A stretch of 64,000 nucleotides of DNA, from the NCBI RefSeq assembly GCF_000327385.1, contig NW_008706746.1, forward strand, positions 5,912,481 to 5,976,480, in the 5' to 3' direction. The translations under genes and the position numbers were made by a program. This stretch comes from Lottia gigantea (lineage: Eukaryota; Mollusca; Gastropoda; Lottiidae). Each line of letters begins with the position of its first letter. The first letter of the stretch is position 1. The notes beneath the pieces are model-generated. The model searched no databases. It was given only the letters and a program-made list of their open reading frames with translations, and was not told the origin of the DNA. This document shows, one piece after another, positions 1 to 13,300 of the stretch.

Positions 1-3
1 ATA

Positions 4-2055
4 GTTCAGGAGCATTCGCCCAAATTTTGGTCAAAGGTGGAATAAATTGGTAACAAGCTGATTTTTTTCAGAATTGGTGCCCAAACCCTTTCAAAGCAAC
101 GACTCAAAAGTCGTTAAGAATAACCCGTCAGAAGTGTAATTCCACCTATTATTTGAGCAATGCAAAAAGTTTTTTGATTTTTTTCCAACATTTTTGTGAG
201 AACTGGACTATCCGACTAAAAAAATGGTGTTATCTTAGAATGCTTTGCGTTGATAAATACATAAATATGAGCACATAATGTCTTCAAAATTTGATTTTAC
301 AGAGGACGATTTTCAGCCAAAATTTGAAACTTGTTTGGTTGAAATTTTCTTTCCAATGTCAACATACAAATAACTATATTTTTTATCAATGCAAAGACTC
401 AAAATATTCAAAACACAGTTTGACCGACATTCTTTCCCCAGTTTTAATAAATGACAAATCATTGTACCGAATATCAGTAGGTTTCAAGTTTAGGAGGTAT
501 ATTTCGAACAAGAGATTTTATTTGCTTGGGAATGTAACCCAATGGTGTATTTCATTGTTATTTTATTTTATCATGTAAAATTAACAATTCGATTTAAATT
601 CTATTCATTTAAGTGGGTCCATTTCGATCGAAATTATTGAAGCTGTTTTGAATAAAACCTGAAAAGACAAGGTACATTGTCTGATGCGGTGTACAGTGCC
701 GAGGCATCGATACTGCAGAAAATAATACTGCAGAAAATAGGCTTAAATTCTCCTCTGGTCTCACAGTATCAATAATTCCACATTGGACACTATACCTTAC
801 ATTTTATAAGCTTACATCATAGATCCACATAGAAAATATTAACGAAAGAGGAATAATCTTAAATTATTTAAGTTTTATTTTTCCTGTTTAAGGAACAATG
901 GTCTAATCATTTGGTTTACCAGCTATCCAGAACACTTCGACGATTAGTTATCTTGCTATTAAGCAAAAGTGTAACAATCCAGTTTAGACTATTGTTACTT
1001 CCAATGCGTTTTAGCTTTCTCATTTGCAGTTATTACCTATGACATCTATTTTCAGGCGATGTGTCGATGTTAAAAATAATAAACTAAAACTCTACATTTA
1101 TTCGATGGAAGACAATACAGAATGACTTATAAATCTATACATGATGATGTTGAGTGGAAGCGTGCTTGATGAAAACTGACCTTCACCCAGAAGACAGAAG
1201 TATCAGATGTTGCGCACAAGGTTCAATAGAAGCCTATCGGTGCGTTCGAACCACCGTTCTTTCCACGATCCGCTATTTTGAACTATCTATAAATATATAA
1301 TATCTATAAAAGCCCAGGAAATGACTACAGTCTAAATTAGAGGTGTACGTTTTTGTTGAATAATTGGATGTCGGATTTTAATTTTGGAGAATTTTATAGG
1401 TAGTGAAATCAGCTGATATAACAAATATTTAAACACATATGTCAGGAGGCTTTATCGTTGACGTCAACATTAATTGTGAAATCAATAGTTTTCCTGTCAT
1501 TAAAGTTATAATATAGTAAAAATGTTATCTTTATCGTGTGAGTGCAATATAGGTTAGATAGGGAAATTAGGTACTCATTTCGAAGCAATATCATTGTCAT
1601 TTAGAACGGATGTATATCGGATAGATGTCGAAAATAAACAGGCTGATGTCGGCAGAATAACGGCGAAACATCGGCCCCATGTCAATAGCCGACGTAGGCA
1701 AGACCTCGCACCGTGTTGCACATCCGTTGTGGGCCCGATGTAGTGTTTTGATGTCGGATAGATCTCAAAAATCGATGATAATCCGATGTCGGTTAGCTAT
1801 TGGCTCCATGGCACCTCGCGCCATGTTGCACAGATCCGTTATCGGCCCAAATATTGTGTATAGACATCGGTCAGATTAAGACGTCTTAGTCGGCCCGACG
1901 TAGATCCGATCTGAAATGTTTGCTGGGTAGACACTGAGCTTTTGTTTTTAGATCTTTAGTCCTTTTGACATGTTAAGAAAGGTTTTGGGGCACCAATTCT
2001 GAAAAAATAAGCTTGTTATCAATTTGTTCCACCTTTGACCCTAATACTCCTGGAC
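4..2055. mobile_element. DNA element with long imperfect terminal inverted repeats, non-autonomous
   Basis: The first ~90 bases (about 4-92) reappear in inverted orientation at about 1978-2055. Shared blocks include GGTCAAAGGTGGAA, AACAAGCT and TTTTTTCAGAATTGGTGCCC. The outer ends are GTTCAGGAG and CTCCTGGAC, flanked by TA on both sides, which fits a TA target duplication but is too short to prove one. The right arm lacks about 13 bases present in the left. No transposase-like reading frame lies inside, so it would depend on another element. The left flank is cut by the window edge, so the true left end is not certain. The superfamily is not assigned. Confidence 0.6.
1560..1930. repeat. GTCGG/CCGAC-rich block, probably a nested insertion
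   Basis: This stretch is much richer in GC than its surroundings. It repeats short motifs such as GATGTCGG, CATCGGCCC, CCGACGTAG and CGGCCCGACGTAGATCC, and ends in TTTGCTGGGTA. The base composition and self-similarity are unlike the AT-rich element around it, so I read it as a second repeat inserted into the larger inverted-repeat element. I see no coding potential. The reading frame at 1679-1879 is an artefact of the motif. Confidence 0.4.
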
Positions 2056-2689
2056 TATTATATATCAATTATGATTCACCGTGCAATGTCATTTTTTATT
2101 TCCAAAACCAAACGAAATTTCTTTTCATTCTATAACAATGTTTGATCTTTGTTTTTGAGACGCGCTAAATATCAAAGGTCCTGCGAAACCAATCCTAGCC
2201 AACGGAAATAGTCGTACATCGAGGCGTTAAGTTCCGGAAATGATAAAAAGTAAGTGTGTTTTAAACTCAGACAAATTGACATCTTTATAAATATCTTTCT
2301 AAATTGAAACCGATCAATCGGAAAATTGTAACTATTTTTAAGTCGAAACGCGCGTGACTTAACACAAATTTCAGTGATAGTTTTATTATTCAGTCAATGA
2401 TTCAGCTGTTAAACTTAAGATCGCTTGACAGCCAATGTATACACCCATTGGCAAGTGTCAGATTGAGAACAAAGTCTTTCTTGACTAATTTTCTCAGATA
2501 AAAGATCATTAAAATAAATTTCTTCATAATAGGCCTACATACGAGAATATCCCATTAATTAACTGTCAGTTATTCGTTAAAATCTGTATAAACCAATAGC
2601 GATAATCAAAATACATCAAATTATCAAAATTATAGAGGTCTCATATTTTGAATATTAAAGATATTTTATAAGGCAATACCTCAAAAAAC
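2056..2689. other. Intergenic, no gene seen
   Basis: AT-rich sequence between the inverted-repeat element and the zinc-finger remnants. I see no exon-like stretch, RNA gene or clear repeat here. Confidence 0.5.
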
Positions 2690-2889
2690 AATTTATATGC
2701 TCTCGTGTGAATTTGTGTTGGGGTTTTTCCCAGTATGTGTTATATGAACATTAAGATAGCACGTCCACATTATCACTTATCACATTATTTTGTATGGTTT
2801 CTCTCCAATATGTCTCTACATGTGAATTACATGTTTGCTTGCTCATGTAAAACACTTTTCACGAACTTCACATTTATATGGTTTGTCAG

Positions 2890-4240
2890 TCATGTTATAT
2901 AATAAAGTTTTTCTTCACCTAAAAGCCTAGACCACAAATACCACCAGCGTAGGTATTCAAGAGACTTAACATTTTTCTTAAATAAACTATCAACCCCTAG
3001 ACTACAAATAGGGGGCCTACCACAATGGGAAGGTTTCTCTCCAGCGTAGGTATTCAAGAGACTTAACATTTTTCTTAAATAAACTATCAATCCCTAGACT
3101 ACAAATAGGGGGCCTACCACATAGGAAGGTTTCTCTCCAGTGTATAGGTTTTTAAGTGACTTAACCTTTTTCTTAAATAACCTATCAACCCCTAGACTAC
3201 AAATACCACAACGGGGTGGTTTCTCTCCAGTGAATAGGTTTTCAAGTGACTTAACATTTTTCTTCAATAACCTATCAACCCCTAGACTACAAATACCACA
3301 ACGGGAAGGTTTCTCTCCAGCGTAGGTTTTCAAGAAACTTAACATTTTTCTTAAATAACCTATCAACCCCTAGACTACAAATAGGGGGCCTACCATAATG
3401 GGGAGGTTTCTCTCTAGCGTAGGTTTTCAAGTGACTTAACATTTTTCTTAAATAACCTATTAACCCCTAGACTACAAGTACAACAATGGGAAGGTTTCTC
3501 TCCAGCGTAGGTTTTCAAGAAACTTAACATTTTTCTTAAATAACCTATTAACCCCTAGACTACAAATACCACAATGGGAAGGTTTCTCTCCAGCGTAGGT
3601 TTTCAAGAAACTTAACATTTTTCTTAAATAACCTATCAACCCTAGACTACAAACACCACAATGGGAAGGTTTCTCTCCAGCGTAGGTTTTCAAGAAACTT
3701 AACATTTTTCTTAAATAACCTATCAACCCCTAGACTACAAATAGGGGGCCTACCAATGGGAAGGTTTCTCTCCAGCGTAGGTATTCAAGAGACTTAACAT
3801 TTTTCTTATATAAACTATCAACCCGTAGACTACAAATAGGGGGCCTACCACAATGGGAAGGTTTCTCTCCAGCGTAGGTTTTCAAGAAACTTAACATTTT
3901 TCTCCTAAATAACCTATCAACCCCTAGACTACAAATAGGGGGCCTACCATAATGGCAAGGTTTCTCTCCAGCGTAGGTATTCAAGAGACTTAACATTTTT
4001 TTTTAAATAACCTATCAACCCCTAGACTACAAATACCACAACGGGATGGTTTCTCTCCAGTGTGGGTTTTCAAGTGACTTAAAACATTTTTCTTCAATAA
4101 CCTATCAACCCCTAGACTACAAATACCACAACGGGAAGGTTTCTCTCCAGTGTGGGTTTTCAAGTGACTTAATATTTTTCTTAAATAACCTATCAACCCC
4201 TAGACTACAAACACCACAATGGAAAGGTTTCTTTTATAGT
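2890..4240 (-). repeat. Zinc-finger-derived tandem array, 87-99 bp units
   Basis: The plus-strand anchor TTCTCTCCAG (CTGGAGAGAA, the codons of a TGEKP linker, on the minus strand) starts near 3035, 3131, 3221, 3311, 3408, 3496, 3584, 3671, 3766, 3863, 3962, 4051 and 4141, with a variant at 3408. Spacing is 87-99 bases, close to one 28-residue finger (84 bases). Translation of the minus strand gives GEKPSRCGICSLGVDRLFKK repeated. Units at 3990-4200 still have HLKTHTGEKP with both zinc-binding histidines; most others read FLKTYAGEKP and have lost both. Several of the 95-99 bp units share an insertion giving CGRPPICSLG. The array therefore looks amplified from units that had already lost zinc binding. 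Confidence 0.85.
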
Positions 4241-4259
4241 GTATAGTATTGGATGGATC

Positions 4260-4690
4260 TAAAACAATCATAGGGGGTAGTTTTTAATTTGTTTCAAGGC
4301 ACACCTTTTCAAAAATGAACAAATATCATATTTGTAAAGTTTGACTACTGATTCGTAAACTTCGCTTGAAATGTTGAAGTGAATGTTCAAATATGGTCTT
4401 TCTAAAATATTTGACAAGACCGAGCTAGTGGAAAGTATCTTCCAGAACCTAACTTAATCCTAGTTGAGTGAGTTCTGTCTAATGCTGTCAAAGGGATAAA
4501 GCCATCAGAATATAAATATTTAGATGACTGCATTTATTTAAAGGGTGATATAGTCTGTAAATTACATGATGTCCTGAATTACAGGACAACTCATTTGTTA
4601 TTAATATCCTGTTTATTTATAGGACAGTTGTGTATTTTCCTGTCGATATTAAATCTACACTCTGTGATAAAAACGCTTTTTACAACATAG
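4260..4690. other. Non-finger spacer inside the zinc-finger pseudogene
   Basis: AT-rich sequence with no finger motifs on either strand. It separates the tandem array from the older dispersed fingers and could be an insertion or an old intron. A short inverted pair (CCTGAATTACAGGAC and a nearby TATAGGACAGTTG) is visible, but nothing more. Confidence 0.4.
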
Positions 4691-4879
4691 AATTCTCAAG
4701 GTTTTTTTTCATTAACATTTGTTTTGGTGTGAACTCTTAGGCTAATTTCTTGTGTGAAACTCTTTTCACAAACATGGCATGTGTATGGTTTCTGTCCAGT
4801 ATGGGTTCTCATGTGAATTTTACGGTGTGATACAGTTGTAAAACACTTTCCACAAACATCACATATGTAAGGTTTCTCA

Positions 4880-4987
<108 letters not shown>

Positions 4988-5701
4988 TTAAAGACTGCTT
5001 GATTCAGTAAAGCTCTTGTCACAAACATCACATTTATATGTTTTTTCTCCAGTATGTATTCTCATGTGAACTTTAAAATGACTTACTGTAATAAAAGATT
5101 TTTTACAAACATTGCATTTGTATGGCATTTCTCTAGTATGTGTTCTTATGTGAACTTTTAAATCACTTGATGAACTAAATCCTTTTTACAAACACCACAT
5201 TTGTTTGGTTTTTCTCCAGTATGTTTTATAGTGTGAACTTGATGATTCCATACAATTGTAAAACATTTACCATAAATGTCACATTGGTAAGGTTTTTCTC
5301 TAGTATGTGTTCTCAGGTGATCTTTCAGGTGGACTGATTCATTAAAATTCTTCCCACAAACATCACATTTGTATGGTTTTTTCTCCAGTATGAATTCTTA
5401 TGTGAATTTTATGCTTTGACAATTGTGTAGAAACCTTTCCACAAACATCACATTCGTAAGGTATTTCAGTAAAATGTATTTTCATATGATTATTAAGTAT
5501 TTTTGTCATATCAAAGCCTAGTCCACAAATACTACAATGGGAAGTTTTCTCTGTTGTATGTTGTTTCTTGTAATCTTTATGATTCCATGTCAATAATTGG
5601 CCTGTATAAAACCGTTCATCGCCAATCCTAATAAATTTAGTGGTAGTTGTTGTTGTATTCCTCTGTTTTCTGTCAAAAAATATGTAGACTGATTTGGACA
5701 A

Positions 5702-6888
5702 GTTTTTGTAATGTATTGTTGTCTCTCTCTTCTTGTTTACTATGATTGTCTATGGCCAAAGGATGGATTTTGATAATACAGGAAGTGGCAAATCTTAGGA
5801 TTATAGACATAGACGTTTTTTTAGGCCGATTCGATTTGATAGATTAGCTATTTTGTGGACTGGGAGCCAGGAAGATTATGCTAATCGGTACATTTTCAAG
5901 AAAGTTTATTCAAACTTGTTAGGCTAATCATCGTCCCAGACCCAGAAGTTAGGCGATTAGATTAGACTCATTTTTTTAAGATGGCGGCATGTAAAAGTTT
6001 AACAATAATAATAATAATAATCAAAATAAATGACTTTCTTTTGTTGTCAGCAAAGACAAATTTCGCATTTGTAGACCACTGCTAATCTAGCTAAAACTAA
6101 TCGTAATTGAACCAAATCAAATCGGCTGACAAAAATGCTCAGGTTTGTGCATTAACCACTGTTCCAGTTAAAAAACCAAGATAAAAAATCGATGAGTAGT
6201 AGAATTTAATTTGCAAATTTAAATAAATATCACAGCAATATACACAAAAAAAATAAATGCTTAGTAAAATAAATTTATCCAGGACATTACCCAAAAACCC
6301 AGTTTATTTCAGTCAGAATATTTCATTTACAATGGCATTTATATTATTGTAACCATTTACATTACTACTCTGCCTCATAAAACAATTAACTGTTCTGTTA
6401 TGGATTGTATCACTGGATGTGTATCATCATTTTGATTTTAACTCTAAATGGAAGGATTGGGAAGGAATCGATGAAGGAGCAAAAAATACAGTATAAAAAA
6501 ATGGAACAATGTGCAGCACACTTTACACAACTTTAACACATTGAGCAACTGACAATATAATATCAAAATAAATTTATCATATTTGATAATTAATGCTAGG
6601 AACATTGGGGCTAAATGCAGATCAAGATTCATTTGATACAACATCTAATGAAATCTCTAGAACCTCATTTAGGTATTAAAAATATTCAGCAATAAAATTT
6701 TCTTTTCAATTAAAGAGGTAGGCATCTATTACATGTGAGGACCAATATTTAATACATTGCTTAATATATTTGGTTTAAATTGTGTTACCTGCATAGTAAC
6801 CTGCACACAAAATCATGGAACAAATTCTTTGTATTTAAAATAGCTCAATTAATAAGAATAAGGAAGTAAATGACAAGGTGTGGGATAG
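5702..6888. other. 3' flank of LAS2-like gene, no gene seen
   Basis: AT-rich sequence between the zinc-finger pseudogene and the LAS2-like stop codon. Apart from the possible MITE it holds no exon-like sequence. Short A+T runs could serve as the 3' UTR and polyadenylation region of the minus-strand gene. Confidence 0.4.
5814..6137. mobile_element. Possible small MITE with subterminal inverted repeats
   Basis: The left part TTAGGCCGATTCGATTTGAT is matched, inverted and with mismatches, by CAAATCAAATCGGCTGACAA at the right. Between them lie repeats of TTAGGCTAATC and GATTAGATTAG and an (AAT)n run near 6003. There is no coding capacity. No target duplication was resolved. Confidence 0.35.
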
Positions 6889-9800
6889 CTATCTCCTTGG
6901 AGATGATGGTGCACTATGGGAAGATTTATTTAACACAGAATCTTGTATAAAGGAATCTTTTTTCTCAACCAAACTCTTTAAACGGGACAGATGAACCAAA
7001 GCCCTAAAAATATCAAACATTTTATTCAAACATAAATTTTGACACTAAGGACAGGCCAATTTATTTTTCTTGAAAAGGAGGGGGAAAAAAATTGTGTGAA
7101 GGACAGAAATAATAAATTAGGAAAACGTGACCTAGATGTTCCTACTTTCTCTGTATTGATTTAATCAAACGACATATATTTTATCAATAATAGGTGTTTT
7201 GTGATGATGATTTTGTTTTATCAGGAATGAAGGTTGATTTTTTTTTTCAAGAGGTGCAGATAAGGGGATTTTTTTTTTTCAGATATCTGGAAAATTGAGG
7301 TAGGATGGATCCTAAAAAAAAAGAAAATGAATTGGTCTGGTCGAAACATAAATAGTCAAAAGATAAATCCAGATATTCTGGATATAATAACACACAAAGA
7401 TCTAGGTAGAATCTGATTTTATTGTATTACTTTAGTCCATTGAAAAGCTGAGTTATTGACTTGCAAGCATATTCTTTGGTTAACTGCCTGTTTGTGATGA
7501 TTTGAGTGACAATCAACAGAAACAGCACTAAATAATTCTTACTTACTTTTCAAGTGAATGGCCACCTGGTTCAGATTCAAAATTATACCCTTTTAATGCT
7601 GGCATATCTAATGTATCAGCTGGATTGATATCATTTTGAGATGTATACTGAAAAGTTATAATGTAAATCATAAATAATTTGACCACATTTACAACATAAT
7701 TTCAAATCATTTAATGCTAGTACAGGAAGTAATCCTTGTTTTATGTTCATGCACAATTTAATTTTCAACACCAAACATTTTTTTTCCAGAGTTCTTCACT
7801 ATGAGCATTATCTCCAACTAATCACAACTATAATATACACATATACAACACATATTTCAAAATAAACTCTGTGAACTGTCCAGGTTAAGAACCAGCTATT
7901 TTTCTAACTTTGAATTTAGGAAATATGACTAAAAATTTGAGAATGCTATTCACAATGTAATATCATATGTTTAACTTTTTGTACTTACTGAATCTGACTG
8001 AACTGTATTACTTTCAGCTTGTAATTTAAATAACATTTTCTTTAGTGCTTCTAAGCTACCAGGCTGTTGACCTCCAGAAAGAGTTGGTGATTTGGATATT
8101 TTATTAGACTGCAATTTAAATAAAAGGTAGTAGGCTAATGAACCATCTGCTGTATTAAAATAGTTCTTGTATACTTTACATGACACAATTACACAAATAC
8201 AGAAATAAAATTTGAATCACACTACTAGGAAAATTAATAAAAGCTTCTTACTGTTTCAAAAGGTACTGGACTCATGCTATCTACATGCACAGGATCTTTA
8301 CTGTGGATAAAAAATACAAGATTTAACATTGAATTGAAATGTAACAGCACTGTACTGTGCACACTCAAATTACAAGCAATCATATCCTTCTCAAGTGTTT
8401 AATAAAAGCACTAAACTTTTTGGTTTAAGGTTGTGGATTTGACTATACTTACAGTAATGGTGAATTTTCCCATGGTCTATCACCATCTAATATAGCACTG
8501 GAATTGGGACTTTTACCAATATGATAAGGACTAAATGTTACAGTTGGTTTACCAGATTTCTTTGGAGTCACTGAGAAATAAATGTAAAGAACTCACAATG
8601 TTTAAGGAGGCTTGGTTACACAGGGTTTCTTCAAAACTTTGGTATGTTTGCCAAAAACACAGATGGATAGAACTTAATTTAGAGATCAGGAAATAAATTT
8701 TTGAACAAATGCATCACATCACACCACTTATCAATAAAATTTTTTGTTATTGTTCTCGCAATGCTGGAATGGTATTGATAGAAACTGACCAACCTGGATT
8801 ACTAGCCATTGGTATAGTGCTGGCACCTGTTACATCAGATTTAGGACCAATATCATCACCCATCATATTATCCATACTGGAACATCTTGGCATATTCTCT
8901 ATAGATTCACTATCTCTCTTACCTGAGAATGGACTAGACATGTCTGCTATATATTTATCTAATGTTGTATGTAAGCCTTTACGTTTCGGTGTCATTTCGC
9001 TAGGCTGATTAATTGAAGACATGTCTGTATCAAGCGATTTTCTCTCAATTAGTTCGCTTTCTTTTAAAAATTTATCAGCTTTGGAAATTAAATTGGCTGT
9101 GTATGTTCTCAACTCAGAAAAAGATTGTGGCTTGCTGTCAGGTGTTTTGGAATGAAGATCAGAATAATTTAAGCCTGGTGTAGTAGAATTAAGGTAACTT
9201 AATGTTTCTTCTGGTAGTGTTCTAAACTTATCATCTTGTGGGTTTATTCTAGTTTTATCATTCCAAAGAGAGTCTGATATATCAGAAGCGGCCAGACCAT
9301 CTATCCAGCTTGGAGGACCATTAATACTTGAGTTATCTAATTCTTGTACCCAGCTTGGTGTTTTGAATGATTTTCCTGATGTTGGTGACACTGACCTACT
9401 CCTTAAAGCACGACCATTCTTGCATGTAGTCATATTAGATTTTGATTTATTTGCTCCAAGGCCTGTTGGTGGGAGTTTTGATTTGGATCCATTAGAAAGT
9501 GTATTTTGATTTGTAGATTGTGAGGTAGATTTGATGGTAGGGGTTGGTGAACGTGATGTTCTATGATAAGAATAAACATGTTTTGATTCTGAACGTTTTA
9601 GGTCTTGATAAGGATTGACTGTTAAAAGAATGTCTGTTGTTAAACTGCCTAAATCACTAGGACATTGTTGAATAGAATCATCAGTTGTATTTAGCCTCTC
9701 TAACAACTCTCCTGATTTAGCTAGAGCATCATCAACTGAAAGACAAAAATGCCATTGTGTCTGATAGATATTTGTCTCAAATTTCAGAATTGATTACCAG

Positions 9801-10331
9801 TACATTTTAAGCTATGGGCTATCAAAATAATTATCCTATATAATTGTCTTACATTATATATTTAAATCATCTTTTCTTCCCCTGCTTAATAAATTAATTC
9901 ATTTATGCAGGTAGTCTGTAAGCAACCAGATTTCATGCAAAAAAAAAAAAAAAAAAACAGAAACCAGTAACTAACATACCTTCCTTTTGTAAATATCCAT
10001 GCTCTCTCTTCTTTGATTTATCTAAAGCTTTTTTCAAAACTTCAATTTTGATATCTTGCTTTGCCTTTTGAATTTCATCCTCAATAATTTTATGTTGTTG
10101 TATTTTTAACACTGAAGACTGTAAACTATTGTTTGATCTTAGTGAATATCTTGATTGAGTTTCTGGAGTGTCAAACTGATCAAGATAAGCATTTAAAGCT
10201 TCTGATGCTGACTGGTATTCTTTATCACCAATTTTTATACATCCTGGTTCACATTGTATCCTACACGCTGGAAGAATGGATTTTTCACTAAATACACTTG
10301 ATTCCTTCATTTCAACTGGTCTTCTTGTCAT
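6889..10331 (-). CDS. LAS2: Lung adenoma susceptibility protein 2 homologue (C18orf54/LAS2-like)
   Basis: Seven coding exons, read right to left: 9980-10331, 8794-9735, 8453-8570, 8252-8300, 7989-8108, 7547-7647 and 6889-7003. They total 1,797 nt and stay in frame for 598 residues. The start is MTRRPVEMKESS; the third codon onward is hydrophilic, so there is no signal peptide. The long second exon has the conserved-looking TPSWVQELDNSS, PPSWIDGLAASDISDSLWND and RTLPEETLSYLN stretches. The C-terminus has SLEALKKMLFKLQAE and then, across a splice junction, SLEKALVHLSRLKSLVE, which I recall as typical of the LAS2 C-terminal region. The family's biochemical role is poorly known, and no enzyme motif is visible. 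The second exon's donor could instead lie 9 bases upstream (exon from 8803); both keep phase. Family assignment is from memory. Confidence 0.68.
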
Positions 10332-13300
10332 CTCAATCCTAAACTGGATACCACTAAAATTTTATTTCATTCGCGACACATAAACCTGTATTAAAACCCA
10401 AAGAAATATCAATGCCTATTTGAATACTATCTCAAACTGCTTTAGATGCCTTTGGTGGGGTATAGGTAGTGATAATACATTGGAGTACCTACTTATGTAC
10501 AGAAAAGTCGTGCCAGACAAGAAATAAGACAAGATATTAGAAGGAATTATGACAGTTTAATTCCTAGACAACCATCAATAAGAACAGATTTAAAGTGGAT
10601 GAAATTTCATCTACACTTAATCTATCTCATTGTTTAAATTCTTTTTAAGTGAATAAATATGATATAAGTATACAAATCACATGCACAAACAAGCTAGAGT
10701 TATAAAGACAAGTTAACATGTATTTTTCATCTTACTTGACTGAAATAGTGCAAAAGTTCTCTTAACTTTGTGTGCTTTTTCAGCTAAATGAAAAGTCATT
10801 TTGAAATGCATCCAAAGCTAGTCTAGATTTTAAAATAAGAGGATAAACCTTCTTTAAGTTTAATTTTTAATATAAAGTTTTTTCTTAGTTTTTTTTTTAT
10901 GTAAAAAATCATTTGATAGTGGATTAGCAATAAATGGAGCTTAATAGGAGTGCATATATAAATATTTATTTAGGCTACAGATAGGCTTACACAGCAACTC
11001 TTTCAACATAGCCTAGTAACTTTAACTTAATGCTACCTTCCAAGATGTGTCAACTGTCAACCCAGCTTTTCTTTAGACTTAAAAGAATATAAATTGTGAC
11101 TAATTATAAGCTAATTTAGCCTCTAATAAGTCTGTTCCAACCCACTTCAAAATTCTAAAGGAACATGTTTGCCATCTGTTTTAACCAATTGTACCTTAGT
11201 CTCAGAAACAGGAATTTTTTTTTAGCTAAGCTAATCAGTAAAGGTGTGTCCAGTGTGTAAGCTTACCATATATAGAAAAAGAAAGTGAAATTTTTAGGTT
11301 GAGGCATATTTGAAGGGATTAACGTCGGCTCGCTGACAATAGCTCTTATCTGCAAATATACGACTTTTCAGGAGAGACAAAAAACTTTTTTTCGTAAGTG
11401 TGGTGCTCAATACACAGATTGTTTTAGGAAAAAAGCGACATTGAAGACGCTTATAATTTGTCGTTTTAAAGGCACAGGCCTACATAAACGTGTTAAACTA
11501 ACAGTGTAGATACGATAGTTTGGTTTTCAAAAAAGTTGACTGACTATGTACATACGCCACATACGACAATTTGAATCTAAATCCGATCCTAATATTAACA
11601 TAAAAATTGCAGTTACGATGTTTTGAAATTGAGTAGGAACTGGGTAAATATCGTATCTGCATTTTAGGGCTATATAAAATGTGCAATATGAGATAATCAT
11701 GTTATTACAAATTATCGTATCAGCGTATACAGTAGTATACACTCTGATAAACGTGATTAATACAGTTTTATAATATTGTATAGCATTGTATTACTTTACC
11801 AAGGATATAATGGGGAAAAATAATAACACGTGGGCATTTTAATATTACTTGTAAACAAGAGCATGGCGATCTCATAAGGATTTTAACATAAAAATATCAC
11901 GTCGTTGAAACTTTACGTCGACGTCGCCTTCATACGAGGTTTTGTCATAGTAAAAAATTGACCAATTACATGGCATGTGTCATTACTTGCCACTTCTGAT
12001 TGGACAAGAACTACGGGATTTTGTCACAGTATGCGCCTCTAAAAAACATTTACAATGGCCAAATAAAACAAAAAACTTAATTTTGCAGATACAAGGTTTT
12101 GTCAGCGAGTCGACGTTATGCAATTTTAGTGCAGTTTTATTATTCAACTTCAAGACGAATCAGCTTCTGAAAATGGCGAACTATGCCATTCACCAAAACA
12201 ATCTTTATTGATAGTAACTTTGTTGGTTTGAGTAGGCCTAGTATAACTGTGTCAATTGTGTATATGTCATGCTAAATAACTGTACTCTAGCTAGACCTAT
12301 CCTTTCACATTACTCAATCACAGTGTAACTCACTGAGTTAAATGAATGAATAAGGACTAATAATGACATTGAAATTATTGACAATAAATAAATTAAAGTA
12401 TAAGATTGAGATCAAATATTTAAAATTTCCTTTGATGCATTATGCATTGGAATATACCACCTACCCTTTAATACACTAAAACCAATTCATGTGATAATAG
12501 GACACTTAAGACAAGTCAAAACTCGTCGACATTGTCAGTCAGCTCAACCGTGAAGTTGACAACAATAACAAATAAAATGCTGTCAATGTGTTAGCCGACG
12601 ATTTAACTGATTTCAAACTATTGATTATTGTAGACAAAGTTATTGATATCAAAATAATATAATAAAGAATCAGAGTACCCAATTTGATATGCATGACATA
12701 AATCCAATAAATAAATAACTCTTTCGCATTTCAATTTTGATAAACCAAAACAAATAACTGAATTTAAAGATGGCGCATTTCCGACAACGCATGCGTAGTT
12801 GTCACTGATCACACACAGGGACACGAGATAATAGTGTTACACATAGGGCTATGAAAGCTATCAATGGATAATTTTCTTTTTTAGTTTCACAGTCCAGAAG
12901 CAGCATTCTAAGCTTACCCATATGCTCCCAAGTTGTGGGTGAACTTTCAAACCAGACAATTTTATATTGTGAATTTTTTTTTAGCATTTTTATGCTCATA
13001 ATGTGGAAATGAATGGAATGAATTACAGATTTGCACCCTACATTCTTTGGTGAACTCTCTGGAGGTATGGCAACCACCTTCTTAGATTATAGTGGCCAGA
13101 GCAGACTCAGAGAGATAGTTTGGTGAGTTAACATTAGCTGATAATCAATCCATTTATTCATTTATTCATTAATGTAACAAATAACATTAATATACAATCT
13201 AATAATCTTCAATATAAATATATTATGATTTCATATTGCACATATTGATACTTGTCGGACTGCCCATATTGATACTTAAATTGTGGACTGCACATATCGA

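Noticed and set aside
1235-1260. TTCGAAC with short flanking pairing, as in a tRNA T-arm
   Set aside because: The loop would be nine bases, not seven, and no acceptor, D or anticodon arms can be placed around it.
3140-3325. Plus-strand frames across the finger array
   Set aside because: They are the antisense of the zinc-finger-derived repeat and show no conserved motif.
6003-6022. (AAT)n run as a LINE tail
   Set aside because: No reverse transcriptase remnant or other LINE sequence lies beside it; it is reported only as a simple repeat inside the possible MITE.
11975-12211. 78-codon plus-strand frame in the LAS2-VPS34 spacer
   Set aside because: Composition is ordinary for AT-rich DNA, and it has no recognisable motif or splice partner.
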